Positions 19,378 through 27,954 are shown, counted from the stretch's first letter. The stretch: 44,857 nt of DNA from Kiloniellales bacterium (GCA_028282935.1 JANQGU010000060.1:1-44857); one strand, 5' to 3'. A program made the numbers and translations. The notes: a model not told the origin generated them from the sequence alone.

Positions 19378-20467
19378 AGGCGGCCTCCGACTTCGATCCG
19401 GTTTTGGGCGATCCGGTTTTGGGCGATCCGGTTTTGGGCGATCCGGTTTCGGGTCCGGTGATCCTCCGGCCCCGCTCGTCGAAGAACAGGGCCGCGCCGG
19501 GGCGCACGGCGATCCGGGTCGCCTCGCCGATGGCCACGGGGGCGTGGCCGCCCAGCAGGGCCCGAAGGGTCAGGTCCTCGACCGAGAGCAGGACCAGGGT
19601 CTCGACGCCCAGGTGCTCCACCGCCAGGACCTCGGCGGCGACGCCGTCCTCGCGATGCAGCAGCACGTCCTCCGGACGGACCCCGACGGTCGTCGCGGCC
19701 GCGGGCCGTTCCTCGACGCCGAGGGTCCCGCTCGGCACCAGGTTGATCTGCGGGCTGCCCAGCCGCCGGGCGACGTCGATGTCGTTGGGCCGCTCGTAGA
19801 CCTCGCGCGGCGCGCCGACCTGGACCAGGCGGCCCTCCGCGAGCACGCCGATGCGGTCGGCGAGGGTCATGGCCTCGAGCTGGTCGTGGGTGACGTAGAG
19901 GATCGTGGCGCCGAGGTCGCGCTGGATGCGCTTCAGCTCGATGCGCAGGTCCTCGCGCAACTTGGCGTCGAGCGAGGAGAGCGGCTCGTCCATCAGGTAG
20001 ATCGAGGGCCGGCGCACCAGGGCCCGCCCGATGGCGACCCGCTGCATCTCGCCGCCGGAGAGCTGGGTCGCGCGGTTCTTCAGCTTGGACTCGATGCGCA
20101 GCAGGCGGGCGATCTCCTCCACGCGCGCCTGGATCTCGGCGGCCGGCCGCTTGCGGCCCGGCGCGCGCAGCGGGAAGGCCAGGTTGTCGAAGACCGTGTA
20201 GTGCGGATAGAGCGAGTACTGCTGGAACACGAAGCAGACGTCGCGCTCGGCGGGCGTGGTCTTGGTGACGTCGCGGCCGTCGATCTCGATGCGGCCCTCT
20301 TCCGGCCGCTCCAGGCCGGCGACCAGGCGCAGGGTCGTGGTCTTGCCGGCCCCGGTCGGGCCGAGCAGCACCACGAACTCGCCGTCGGCGATGGTGAGCG
20401 ACAGATCGGAGACGGCGAGCGTCTTGTCGAAGCGCTTGGTGACGCCGGTCAGCGCGACTTCAGGCAT
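19367..20467 (-). CDS. Sugar ABC transporter ATP-binding protein (second ATPase)
   Basis: [52 protein letters not shown]-terminal repeat (TGSPK)n. Confidence 0.94.
   Translation of the reverse strand: MPEVALTGVTKRFDKTLAVSDLSLTIADGEFVVLLGPTGAGKTTTLRLVAGLERPEEGRIEIDGRDVTKTTPAERDVCFVFQQYSLYPHYTVFDNLAFPLRAPGRKRPAAEIQARVEEIARLLRIESKLKNRATQLSGGEMQRVAIGRALVRRPSIYLMDEPLSSLDAKLREDLRIELKRIQRDLGATILYVTHDQLEAMTLADRIGVLAEGRLVQVGAPREVYERPNDIDVARRLGSPQINLVPSGTLGVEERPAAATTVGVRPEDVLLHREDGVAAEVLAVEHLGVETLVLLSVEDLTLRALLGGHAPVAIGEATRIAVRPGAALFFDERGRRITGPETGSPKTGSPKTGSPKTGSKSEAAYGT
19395..19454. repeat. Tandem 15-bp repeat, 4 copies, in the 3' end of the ABC ATPase gene
   Basis: GATCCGGTTTTGGGC x3 plus GATCCGGTTTCGGGT; encodes TGSPK TGSPK TGSPK TGS on the minus strand. 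Confidence 0.95.
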
Positions 20468-21569
20468 GCCCGCCTCCGGCGCCGGCTCCGGCGTAGAGCT
20501 CGCTCATCACCGCCCTGTCGCTCTCCGGATGGAAGACCACGAGGCGCTCGGTCTCGAAGTCGAGGCCTACGGTCTCGCCGTAGTCGACCCGCACCGTGTT
20601 GGGCGCCCGGATCTTGAGCCGGCCGGCATCGGTATCGACGGTGACCAGCTGCCGCGTGCCCATGTACTCGACGCCGAAGACCCGGCCGCGCAGCGGGCCG
20701 TCCCCGGCGATGCGGATGTGCTCGGGCCGGACGCCGAGGACCGCGTCGGCATGGTCCAGGGCCTCTTGCAGCCTCGGTACGGCGATCCGGCCGCCGTTGA
20801 CCTCGACGCCGCTGGCGCCGGCCTCGAGACCGCCCTTGGCCCGGAGGAAGTTCATCGCCGGGCTGCCGATGAAACCTGCGACGAAGCGGGTCGCCGGCCG
20901 TTCGTAGACCTCCATGGGCGGGCCGACCTGCAGCACCTCGCCCTGGTCCATGACGCAGATCCGGTCGGCCATGGACATGGCCTCGATCTGGTCGTGGGTG
21001 ACGTAGACGGTGGTCGCGCCGATGCGGTTGTGCAGCAGGCGCAGCTCCTCGCACATCAGCTCGCGGAACTCCGCGTCCAGGGCGCCCAGAGGCTCGTCCA
21101 TGAGGAAGGCCTTGGCCCGGCGGACGATGGCGCGGCCCAGGGCGACCCGCTGCCGGTCGCCGCTCGACAGGCCGCCGACCGGCCGGTTCAGCAGGTGGTC
21201 GATGCGCAGCAGCTTGGCGACCTCCTCGGTGCGCTCGCGGATCTCGCGGCGCGGCAGGCGCTGGATGCGCAGGGGAAAGGAGATGTTCTTGCGCACGTTC
21301 ATGTGCGGGTAGAGCGCGAAGAGCTGGAACACGAAGGCGATGTCGCGCTCGGAGCCGCGGTTGAAGGTGACGTCCTCGCCGTCGAGGAAGATCTTGCCGG
21401 CGCTCGGCATCTCCAGGCCGGCGATCATGCGCAGGGTCGTGGTCTTGCCGCAGCCCGAGGGCCCCAGCATGACGAAGAACTCGCCGTCGCGGATCGTGAA
21501 GGCGGAGTCCCGCACCGCGACGAAGTCGCCGAAGGCCTTGTGCAGATTCTCGATGCGGATCTCGGCCAA
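20460..21569 (-). CDS. Sugar ABC transporter ATP-binding protein (first ATPase)
   Basis: GPSGCGKTTTLRMIAGLE, LSSGDRQRVALGRAIVRR, LMDEPLGALDAEFR. Confidence 0.94.
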   Translation of the reverse strand: MAEIRIENLHKAFGDFVAVRDSAFTIRDGEFFVMLGPSGCGKTTTLRMIAGLEMPSAGKIFLDGEDVTFNRGSERDIAFVFQLFALYPHMNVRKNISFPLRIQRLPRREIRERTEEVAKLLRIDHLLNRPVGGLSSGDRQRVALGRAIVRRAKAFLMDEPLGALDAEFRELMCEELRLLHNRIGATTVYVTHDQIEAMSMADRICVMDQGEVLQVGPPMEVYERPATRFVAGFIGSPAMNFLRAKGGLEAGASGVEVNGGRIAVPRLQEALDHADAVLGVRPEHIRIAGDGPLRGRVFGVEYMGTRQLVTVDTDAGRLKIRAPNTVRVDYGETVGLDFETERLVVFHPESDRAVMSELYAGAGAGGGHA

Positions 21570-21573
21570 GGGG

Positions 21574-21774
21574 TCACTCCGGGAAATGGCTGACGATGAC
21601 GAAGCCGACGGTGCCGGCCAGGATCACGGCGAAGGAGTAGCCGAAGAGGGTCAGGGAGAAGGGCTGCATCAGCATGACCACGCCGGCCGCAATGGCGGCC
21701 GTCGCGGCGTTCTCCCAGGGCCCGCGGCGGAAGAAGCGGGCCAGGCCCACGCTCTGGTTCCGGGTTTCGCTCAT
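21574..21774 (-). CDS. 66-aa putative membrane protein in the ABC operon
   Basis: MSETRNQSVGLARFFRRGPWENAATAAIAAGVVMLMQPFSLTLFGYSFAVILAGTVGFVIVSHFPE; ATGA overlap with upstream permease; two hydrophobic segments. Confidence 0.75.
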   Translation of the reverse strand: MSETRNQSVGLARFFRRGPWENAATAAIAAGVVMLMQPFSLTLFGYSFAVILAGTVGFVIVSHFPE

Positions 21775-22724
21775 TTGCGCACCGCCCCGAAGGTGATGCC
21801 GCGCAGCAACTGGTTGCGCAGGACCACGGTGAAGAAGACGATCGGCAGCAGGAACAGGGTCGTGCCCGCGGCCACCGCCGGCCAGTCCAGGCCGCCCTCG
21901 CCGATGATCAGCGGGATGTAGGGCGGCGCGGTCTGGGCCTCGCCGCTGGTCAGCAGCAGCACGAAGGCGTACTCGTTCCAGGCGAAGATCAGGCAGAAGA
22001 TCGCCGTCGCCGCGATGCCGGTGCGGGCCTGCGGCAGCACCACCTTCCAGAAGGCCTGCAGGCGGGAATAGCCGTCGACCACGGCGGCCTCCTCGTATTC
22101 CCGCGGGATCTCGTCGATGAAGCCCTTCAGCAGCCACACCGCCAGCGAGATGTTGACCGCGGTGTAGAGCAGGATCATGCCCAGCGCGGTGTCCGAGAGC
22201 CCGAGGGTCCGGTACATCAGGTAGATCGGGATCGCCACCGCGATGGGCGGCATCATGCGGGTCGAGAGGATGAAGAACAGCAGGTCGTCCTTCAGCGGCA
22301 CCTTGAAGCGCGAGAAGCCGTAGGCCGCCAGGGTCCCCAGGAAGACCGCCAGGAAGGTCGAGCCGAAGCCGATGACGATGGAGTTGAGGTAGCGGTCGGC
22401 GAACTTCGACGGCCCGGCGATGACCATGTTCCGCTTGCGCACGATCTCGTCGTACCAGGTCTCGGGCGGGCCCAGGCTCTCGATGTACTCCGAGGTCTGC
22501 CGGGTGCGCGTGGTGAAGAGGTTCACGTAGCCTTCCATCGAGGGCTCGAAGAAGACCTTCGGCGGATAGGAGATCGAGTCCGGCGGCGACTTGAAACCGG
22601 TGAGGAAGATCCAGACCAGCGGGATCATGGTGACCAGGGCATAGACCACGACCAGGCCGCCGGCGAGCCACTTGCCGCCGCTGCTGGCCTCGACGACCGA
22701 ATGTGCCGTGCTCTTGGCGCTCAT
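21771..22724 (-). CDS. Carbohydrate ABC transporter permease (MalG type)
   Basis: MSAKSTAHSVVEASSGGKWLAGGLVVVYALVTMIPLVWIFLTGFKSPPDS; EEAAVVDGYSRLQAFWKVVLPQARTGI loop. Confidence 0.93.
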   Translation of the reverse strand: MSAKSTAHSVVEASSGGKWLAGGLVVVYALVTMIPLVWIFLTGFKSPPDSISYPPKVFFEPSMEGYVNLFTTRTRQTSEYIESLGPPETWYDEIVRKRNMVIAGPSKFADRYLNSIVIGFGSTFLAVFLGTLAAYGFSRFKVPLKDDLLFFILSTRMMPPIAVAIPIYLMYRTLGLSDTALGMILLYTAVNISLAVWLLKGFIDEIPREYEEAAVVDGYSRLQAFWKVVLPQARTGIAATAIFCLIFAWNEYAFVLLLTSGEAQTAPPYIPLIIGEGGLDWPAVAAGTTLFLLPIVFFTVVLRNQLLRGITFGAVRK

Positions 22725-23671
22725 TGCTTCACCCGATTGAGGGCCTTGACGTAGATGTTGCCCAGCCCGAAGACGGTGACGAAGAGGATCACCGCGAAGG
22801 CCGAGGAATAGCCGGTGCGCCAGCTCTCGAAGGCTTCGCGCTTGAGGTTGATCGAGGCCAGCTCGGTCGTCGAGCCGGGGCCGCCCGAGGTCAGCTCGAC
22901 CACCATGTCGAACATCTTGAAGTTCTCGATGCCGCGGAACAGCACGGCCAGCATGAGGAAGGGCAGGACCCGGGGCAGGGTGATGTGCCAGAACTTCTGC
23001 AGCGCGTTGGCGCGGTCGATCTCGGCGGCCTCGTAGAGGTACTCCGGGATCGACCGCAACCCGGCCAGGCAGAGCAGCATGATGTAGGGCGTCCACATCC
23101 AGGTATCGACGATGATGATCGACCATGGCGCCAGTCCGACCGAGCCGATCATGTCGATCGGGCCGAAGTCGCCGAAGAGGTTGAGGATATAGCTGAAGAT
23201 CCCGGTCTGCGGCTGGTAGAGGTAGGTCCAGAAGACGCCCACGACCGCCGGCGACAGCATCATCGGGATCAGGATCACCGTGGTCCAGAAGCCGGCGCCC
23301 TTGAAGTTGCGGTTGATCAGCAGCGCCAGTCCCAGGCCGAGCAGGACCTGCAGGGCCATGGTCCAGCAGACGAAGTGCGCCGTCGCCTGCAGGTAGCCCC
23401 AGATGTCCTCGCTGCCCAGCAGCCGCTCGTAGTTGCGGGTGCCGACCCATTCGATCGGCCGCCCGGGCCGGTTGGCGCGGTAGTTGGTGAAGGAGAGGTA
23501 GACCGTCCAGATCAGCGGGAAGATGTTGATCGCCAGCAGCAGGACGATGGTCGGCGAGATGAAGATCCAGGCGATGGCCCGGTCCGAGAGCCCGCGAAAG
23601 CGGGTCGCCAGGGGCTGCGGCGTGCCGCGCGCCACCTGTTCGGCCACTCCGTTGATGGGACTGTCCGTCAT
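22721..23671 (-). CDS. Sugar ABC transporter permease (MalF type)
   Basis: MTDSPINGVAEQVARGTPQ; EAAEIDRANALQKFWHITLPRVLPF loop. Confidence 0.93.
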   Translation of the reverse strand: MTDSPINGVAEQVARGTPQPLATRFRGLSDRAIAWIFISPTIVLLLAINIFPLIWTVYLSFTNYRANRPGRPIEWVGTRNYERLLGSEDIWGYLQATAHFVCWTMALQVLLGLGLALLINRNFKGAGFWTTVILIPMMLSPAVVGVFWTYLYQPQTGIFSYILNLFGDFGPIDMIGSVGLAPWSIIIVDTWMWTPYIMLLCLAGLRSIPEYLYEAAEIDRANALQKFWHITLPRVLPFLMLAVLFRGIENFKMFDMVVELTSGGPGSTTELASINLKREAFESWRTGYSSAFAVILFVTVFGLGNIYVKALNRVKQ

Positions 23672-23722
23672 CTCGCTGCTCGCCTAGCGGGGCCTTTGGA
23701 GCCGGGTTCAGCCTGAGAGTTG

Positions 23723-23836
23723 CCCCTCACCCAGCTCCGGCTAGGGCTCGGCTGGTCGCCTCGCCAAGCCTCCACAACCCTCTCCCCAGGGGAGAGGGAG
23801 GGGCCCAGCGCCCTTGGGCGCTGGGAGGGTGAGGGG
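23723..23836. repeat. REP-like intergenic repeat, copy 3
   Basis: CCCCTCACCCAGCTCCGGCTAGGGCTCGG..GGGTGAGGGG; lies between SBP and first permease genes. Confidence 0.85.
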
Positions 23837-23854
23837 ATCTTCATCGGACAAGCG

Positions 23855-25198
23855 CTACAGCTTGCCGTCGTCCTCGAAGGTCACGGTCCAGTCCTCGATC
23901 AGCTTGTCGAGGGCTTCCTGGGCCGTGCCCTTGTCGGCCACGACGTAGTCGTGCACGCGCTTCTGCATGGCCTGCATCAGCTCGGCGTAGGTCGGCTCCT
24001 GCCAGAAGTCCTGCACGCCCGACATGGCCTTCAGGAAGTCGGCCGCGAAGGGCGCCGTCTTGGCGAAGTCCGGATCGCCCAGGACTGCGGTGTGGCAGGA
24101 GTAGCCGCCCAGCGACCACCACTTCTTCTGGACGTCGGGCTTGGCGAACCACTTGATGTACTGCAGCGCCAGGTCCTTCTTGTCCGAGTAGGACACGACC
24201 GAGATGCCCTGGCCGCCGAGGGTCGAGGCCTCGATCTTCTGGCCGGGGTTGACGAAGAAGCCGGTCTTGTCGCCGCCCACGGCCTCGTCCTTGGCCAGGC
24301 CCGGGAAGAAGGCGAACCAGTTCATCATCATCGCCACCTGGCCCGACTTATAGGCGTCCAGGTTGGCGACCATGTAGGAATCGGAGTAGCCCGGCGGCGT
24401 GCAGCACTCGTAGATCGTCTTGTAGAACTCGAGCCCCTCGACCGCGTCGGCGGAGTTCACGAAGCCCTTCATGTCGTAGGGCTTTTCCGGGTTCTGGTAC
24501 TGGAAGCCCCAGGAGTAGAGCGCCGAGGTGACGCCCATGGTGATACCTTCCGAACCGCGCTCGGTGAAGATCGCGGCGCCGTAGACGGTCTTGCCGTCGA
24601 TCTCGCGGCCCTGGAAGAACTCGGCGACCTCCTTCAGCTCCGTCCAGGTCTTGGGCGGGGCGAGGTCGCGGCCGTGCTTGGCCTTGAACGCGGACTGAAG
24701 CTCCGGCTTGGCGAACCAGTCCTTGCGGTAGACCCAGCCGAGGGCATCGCCCATGGCCGGCAGGGCCCAGTACTCCGGGGCGCCCTTGGGCCAGGTCGAG
24801 TAGGCGTAGACCGTGGCCGGCAGGAAGTCATCCATCGAGATGCCTTCCTTGTCGAAGAACTCGTTCAGCTTGACGTAGTGGCCGTAGGTGGCGGAACCGC
24901 CGATCCACTGGCTGTCGCCGATCAGCAGGTCGCAGAGCTTGCCGCCGGAGTTCAGCTCGTTCAGGAACCGGTCGGCGAAATTGGTCCAGGGCACGAACTC
25001 GAACTTCATCGAGATGCCGGTCTCGGCGGTGAAGTCCTTCGACAGCTCGACCAGCGCGTTCGCCGGATCCCAGGCCGCCCAGCAGAGCGTGATCTCCTTG
25101 TCCTGGGCCAGGGCCCCCGTCGTGATCACCGTTGTGGCGCCGGTCGTGGCCGCGGCGGTCAACGCCGCGGCAGCCAGACACGCCTTCCATGTCCGCAT
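23855..25198 (-). CDS. Sugar ABC transporter substrate-binding protein
   Basis: Signal peptide MRTWKACLAAAALTAAATTGATTVITTGALAQDK; EITLCWAAWDPANALVELSKDFTAETGISMKFEFVPW. Confidence 0.92.
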   Translation of the reverse strand: MRTWKACLAAAALTAAATTGATTVITTGALAQDKEITLCWAAWDPANALVELSKDFTAETGISMKFEFVPWTNFADRFLNELNSGGKLCDLLIGDSQWIGGSATYGHYVKLNEFFDKEGISMDDFLPATVYAYSTWPKGAPEYWALPAMGDALGWVYRKDWFAKPELQSAFKAKHGRDLAPPKTWTELKEVAEFFQGREIDGKTVYGAAIFTERGSEGITMGVTSALYSWGFQYQNPEKPYDMKGFVNSADAVEGLEFYKTIYECCTPPGYSDSYMVANLDAYKSGQVAMMMNWFAFFPGLAKDEAVGGDKTGFFVNPGQKIEASTLGGQGISVVSYSDKKDLALQYIKWFAKPDVQKKWWSLGGYSCHTAVLGDPDFAKTAPFAADFLKAMSGVQDFWQEPTYAELMQAMQKRVHDYVVADKGTAQEALDKLIEDWTVTFEDDGKL

Positions 25199-25300
25199 GG
25201 CTTCCTCCCTAAAGAACGGCCGTTCTTCTTGTCGTCGGCACCCGCCGGAGCGGGGGCTCGCAACCGGCGAGAGCGAACGGCCTTCGGCTTGGGCCCGCCG

Positions 25301-25317
25301 GTTTAGTGATACTAAAC
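25301..25317. promoter_or_regulatory. Palindromic operator candidate GTTTAG-N5-CTAAAC (site 1)
   Basis: GTTTAGTGATACTAAAC; extra CTAAAC half-site at 25325-25330; upstream of the ABC/DHA operon. Confidence 0.7.
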
Positions 25318-25484
25318 TGGCTAACTAAACTCCTGTCAAGGGGCGACTGCCGGCCGGCGATAGATCATGAGCGTTTACAGGACAATTCCGGACATTTAGC
25401 ATCATCCGGAAAGCAATCGGCGCAGTATTATTGCTGCATCGCACCATCAGTTGTTGCGCCGCAAAAATCTGCAACCGGACGAAA

Positions 25485-25501
25485 GTTTAGTTCGCCTAAA
25501 C
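25485..25501. promoter_or_regulatory. Palindromic operator candidate GTTTAG-N5-CTAAAC (site 2)
   Basis: GTTTAGTTCGCCTAAAC; identical arms and spacing to site 1; 34 bp upstream of the amidohydrolase start. Confidence 0.7.
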
Positions 25502-25535
25502 CTCGGCCGAATCAGGGGGGAGAGGAGAGCAAGCC

Positions 25536-26811
25536 ATGGCAGACCTGCAATTCACCAACGTGCGCGTCCTCGACGGCAGCGGCACGGAGCCCTTCGAAGG
25601 CAGCGTCCTGCTGCGCGGCAACCGTATCGCCCAGATCGCCAAGGCCGGCGAGCCCCTGGACGGCAATGGCGCGGAGGTGATCGACGGCGGTGGGGCGACC
25701 CTGATGCCGGGGCTGATCGAGCCCCACGCCCACATCTCCTTCTGCGACACGCCGGATCTGGAAAGCCTGGGCGACATCCCGCCGGAAGAGCACACCTTGC
25801 TGACCATGAAGTACGGCCAAGAAGATGCTCGACCAGGGCTTCACGGCGATCTTCAGCGCCGCCGCCGCCAAGCCGCGGCTCGACGTCGTGATCCGCAACG
25901 CCATCGACGCCGGCGACATTCCGGGGCCGCGCATGCGCGCCGCCAGCCCCGAGCTGACCCCGACCAGCGGCCTGGGCGACGTGCGCCGCTGGCACATGCA
26001 CCGCGAGACCTTCGCCCTGACCTGCGACGGCGCCGACGAGTTCCGGAAGGTGGCGCGCATGATGGTGCGCGAAGGGGTCGACACCCTGAAGATGAATCCC
26101 TCCGGCGACGAGTTCATCCCCTGCGCCAGGGCCCACGAGACGGTCATGAACGAGGACGAGGTGGCTGCCGTCTGCGAGGTCGGGCGCAGCCGCGGCCTGA
26201 ACGTCGCGGTGCACACCCGCTCGGCCGAGAGCGTCAAGATGTCCCTGCGCCAGGGCGCCAACGTGCTCTACCACTGCACGCTTGCGGACGAGGAGGCCAT
26301 CGACATGCTGGAGGCCAAGAAGGACGAGATCTTCGTCGCGCCCACCGCCGGCATGGCCTACGTCACCTCGATCGGCGAGGGCCGGGACTACGGCATCGAC
26401 GCCGACCATCCGGTGGCGCAGTTCTTCGCCGCCGAGCTGGAGGCCGGCGCCGGGGCCATGAAGGAGCTCAAGAAGCGCGGCGTCCGGGTCCTGCCGGGCG
26501 GCGACTACGGCTTCGCCTGGAACCCCATCGGCACCAACGCCCGCGACATGGAGCACTTCGTCAACCTGCTCGACTACACGCCCCTGGAGGCGATCCGTGC
26601 CGCGACGCAGTACAGCGGCGAGCTCTTCGGCGAGGCGATTGGCCTGGTGCGGGAAGGCTACCTGGCCGACCTGATCCTGGTCGACGGCGACCCCTCCAAG
26701 GACATTTCGATCCTCCAGGACGCCGAGAGGCTGCTCGCGATCATGAAGGACGGCGCCTTCCACAAGGCCCCGGCCGAAGGCCTCGGCGCCGGGCGGGCCG
26801 CGGCGGAGTAG
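25536..26811 (+). pseudogene. Metal-dependent amidohydrolase family gene with an apparent +1 frameshift near 25815-25818
   Basis: N-terminal part MADLQFTNVRVLDGSGTEPFEGSVLLRGNRIAQI..LMPGLIEPHAHISF..EEHTLLTMKYG in one frame; continuation KKMLDQGFTAIFSAAAAKPRLDVVIRNAI..RAAAE in the next (ORF 25825-26811). Confidence 0.85.
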
Positions 26812-26911
26812 CGCCGCGCCGGCCGTCGCGGCGGTGGGGGCGAGAAATCTGCGTCCTTTGCGGGCCGGCTGCGTCTTATCCGACGAAAGCCACCCAGCAA
26901 GGAGAACGACC

Positions 26912-27349
26912 ATGCGCCTGCAACTGGCCCTGAACGTCCGGAACATCGACGAGGCCGTGGCCTACTACGGCAAGCTCTTCGGCGCGAAGCCGCACAAGCG
27001 GCGGCCGGGCTACGCCAACTTCGCCATCGCGACGCCGCCCCTGAAGCTCGTGCTCTTCGAGAACCCCGAGGCTGCGGAGCGCCTGCACCATCTGGGCGTC
27101 GAGGTCCTGGCACCCGGCGCCCTCGCCGAGACCCGCGGCCGTCTCGAGGCCCTTGGCCTCCTCGACGACGTGCAGCTCGAAGAGACCTGCTGTCACGCGA
27201 CCCAGGACAAGCTCTGGTCCCAGGAGCCCCAGGGCCTGCGTTGGGAGTGGTACCGCATCACCGACGATGCGCCGGCCAAGGAACGGGTCGAGGCGGCGCC
27301 GATCTGCTGCAGCGGCGACGCCCCGTCGCGGCCGGCAAGCGCGACCTGA
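26912..27349 (+). CDS. VOC-family protein, ArsI/CadI-like
   Basis: MRLQLALNVRNIDEAVAYYGKLFGAKPHKRRPGYANFAI..PPLKLVLFE..HHLGVEV..ETCCHATQDKLWSQEPQGLRWEWY. Confidence 0.85.
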   Translation: MRLQLALNVRNIDEAVAYYGKLFGAKPHKRRPGYANFAIATPPLKLVLFENPEAAERLHHLGVEVLAPGALAETRGRLEALGLLDDVQLEETCCHATQDKLWSQEPQGLRWEWYRITDDAPAKERVEAAPICCSGDAPSRPASAT

Positions 27350-27363
27350 AGGGCAGGGTCCCC

Positions 27364-27954
27364 ATGGCGGAGCGGGCGACCGCGGTCGAGCTTTCCTGGG
27401 CGGCCTTCGAGGCCCGGCTCCGCGCCTACGTGCGGCGGCGGGTCGAGTCCGCCGCCGTCGACGACGTGGTCGGCGACATCCTGCTTCGCCTGGTTCAGCA
27501 GCGCGCGGCCCTGGAGGCCGCCCGCAACCCCCTGGCCTGGATGCTCCGCCTCGCGGCCAATGCGGTCGCGGACCATCACCGCCGGCGCGACGTCGAGCGC
27601 CGCGCCTTGTCCCGGGCCCAGATGGAGGCGGGGGCCGGGACGGGGGCCTCGGGCCCCGAAGAGGACGGCACGGCGTCCGAGGAGATCAGCCATTGCATCC
27701 GCCCGCTGATCGAGGGCCTGCCGCAGCGCTACCGGGACGCCCTGCTCCTGACCGAGATCCGCGGCCTGAGCCAGGCCGAGGCGGCGCAGCGCCTGAACCT
27801 CTCGCGCTCGGGCATGAAGTCGCGGGTCCAGCGCGGCCGCGCCAAGCTGAAGCAGGCCCTGTTGCGCTGCTGCGACGTGCGGCGGGACGCGCGCGGCGGC
27901 GTGCTGGACTATCGGCGCCGGGGCGAAGCCTCAGGTCATTCACGGACGCCCTAA
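27364..27954 (+). CDS. sigZ: RNA polymerase sigma factor, SigZ-like
   Basis: AFEARLRAYVRRRVESAAVDDVVGDILLRLVQQ; LPQRYRDALLLTEIRGLSQAEAAQRLNLSRSGMKSRVQRGRAKLKQALLRCCDVRRDARGGVLDYRRR. Confidence 0.88.
   Translation: MAERATAVELSWAAFEARLRAYVRRRVESAAVDDVVGDILLRLVQQRAALEAARNPLAWMLRLAANAVADHHRRRDVERRALSRAQMEAGAGTGASGPEEDGTASEEISHCIRPLIEGLPQRYRDALLLTEIRGLSQAEAAQRLNLSRSGMKSRVQRGRAKLKQALLRCCDVRRDARGGVLDYRRRGEASGHSRTP

Noticed and set aside
19395-19454. CRISPR-like array
   Set aside because: Tandem 15-bp units without spacers, in frame within a coding region.
25815-25827. Programmed ribosomal frameshift site in the amidohydrolase gene
   Set aside because: No slippery heptamer or obvious downstream structure; pseudogene or sequencing error is simpler, though not excluded.
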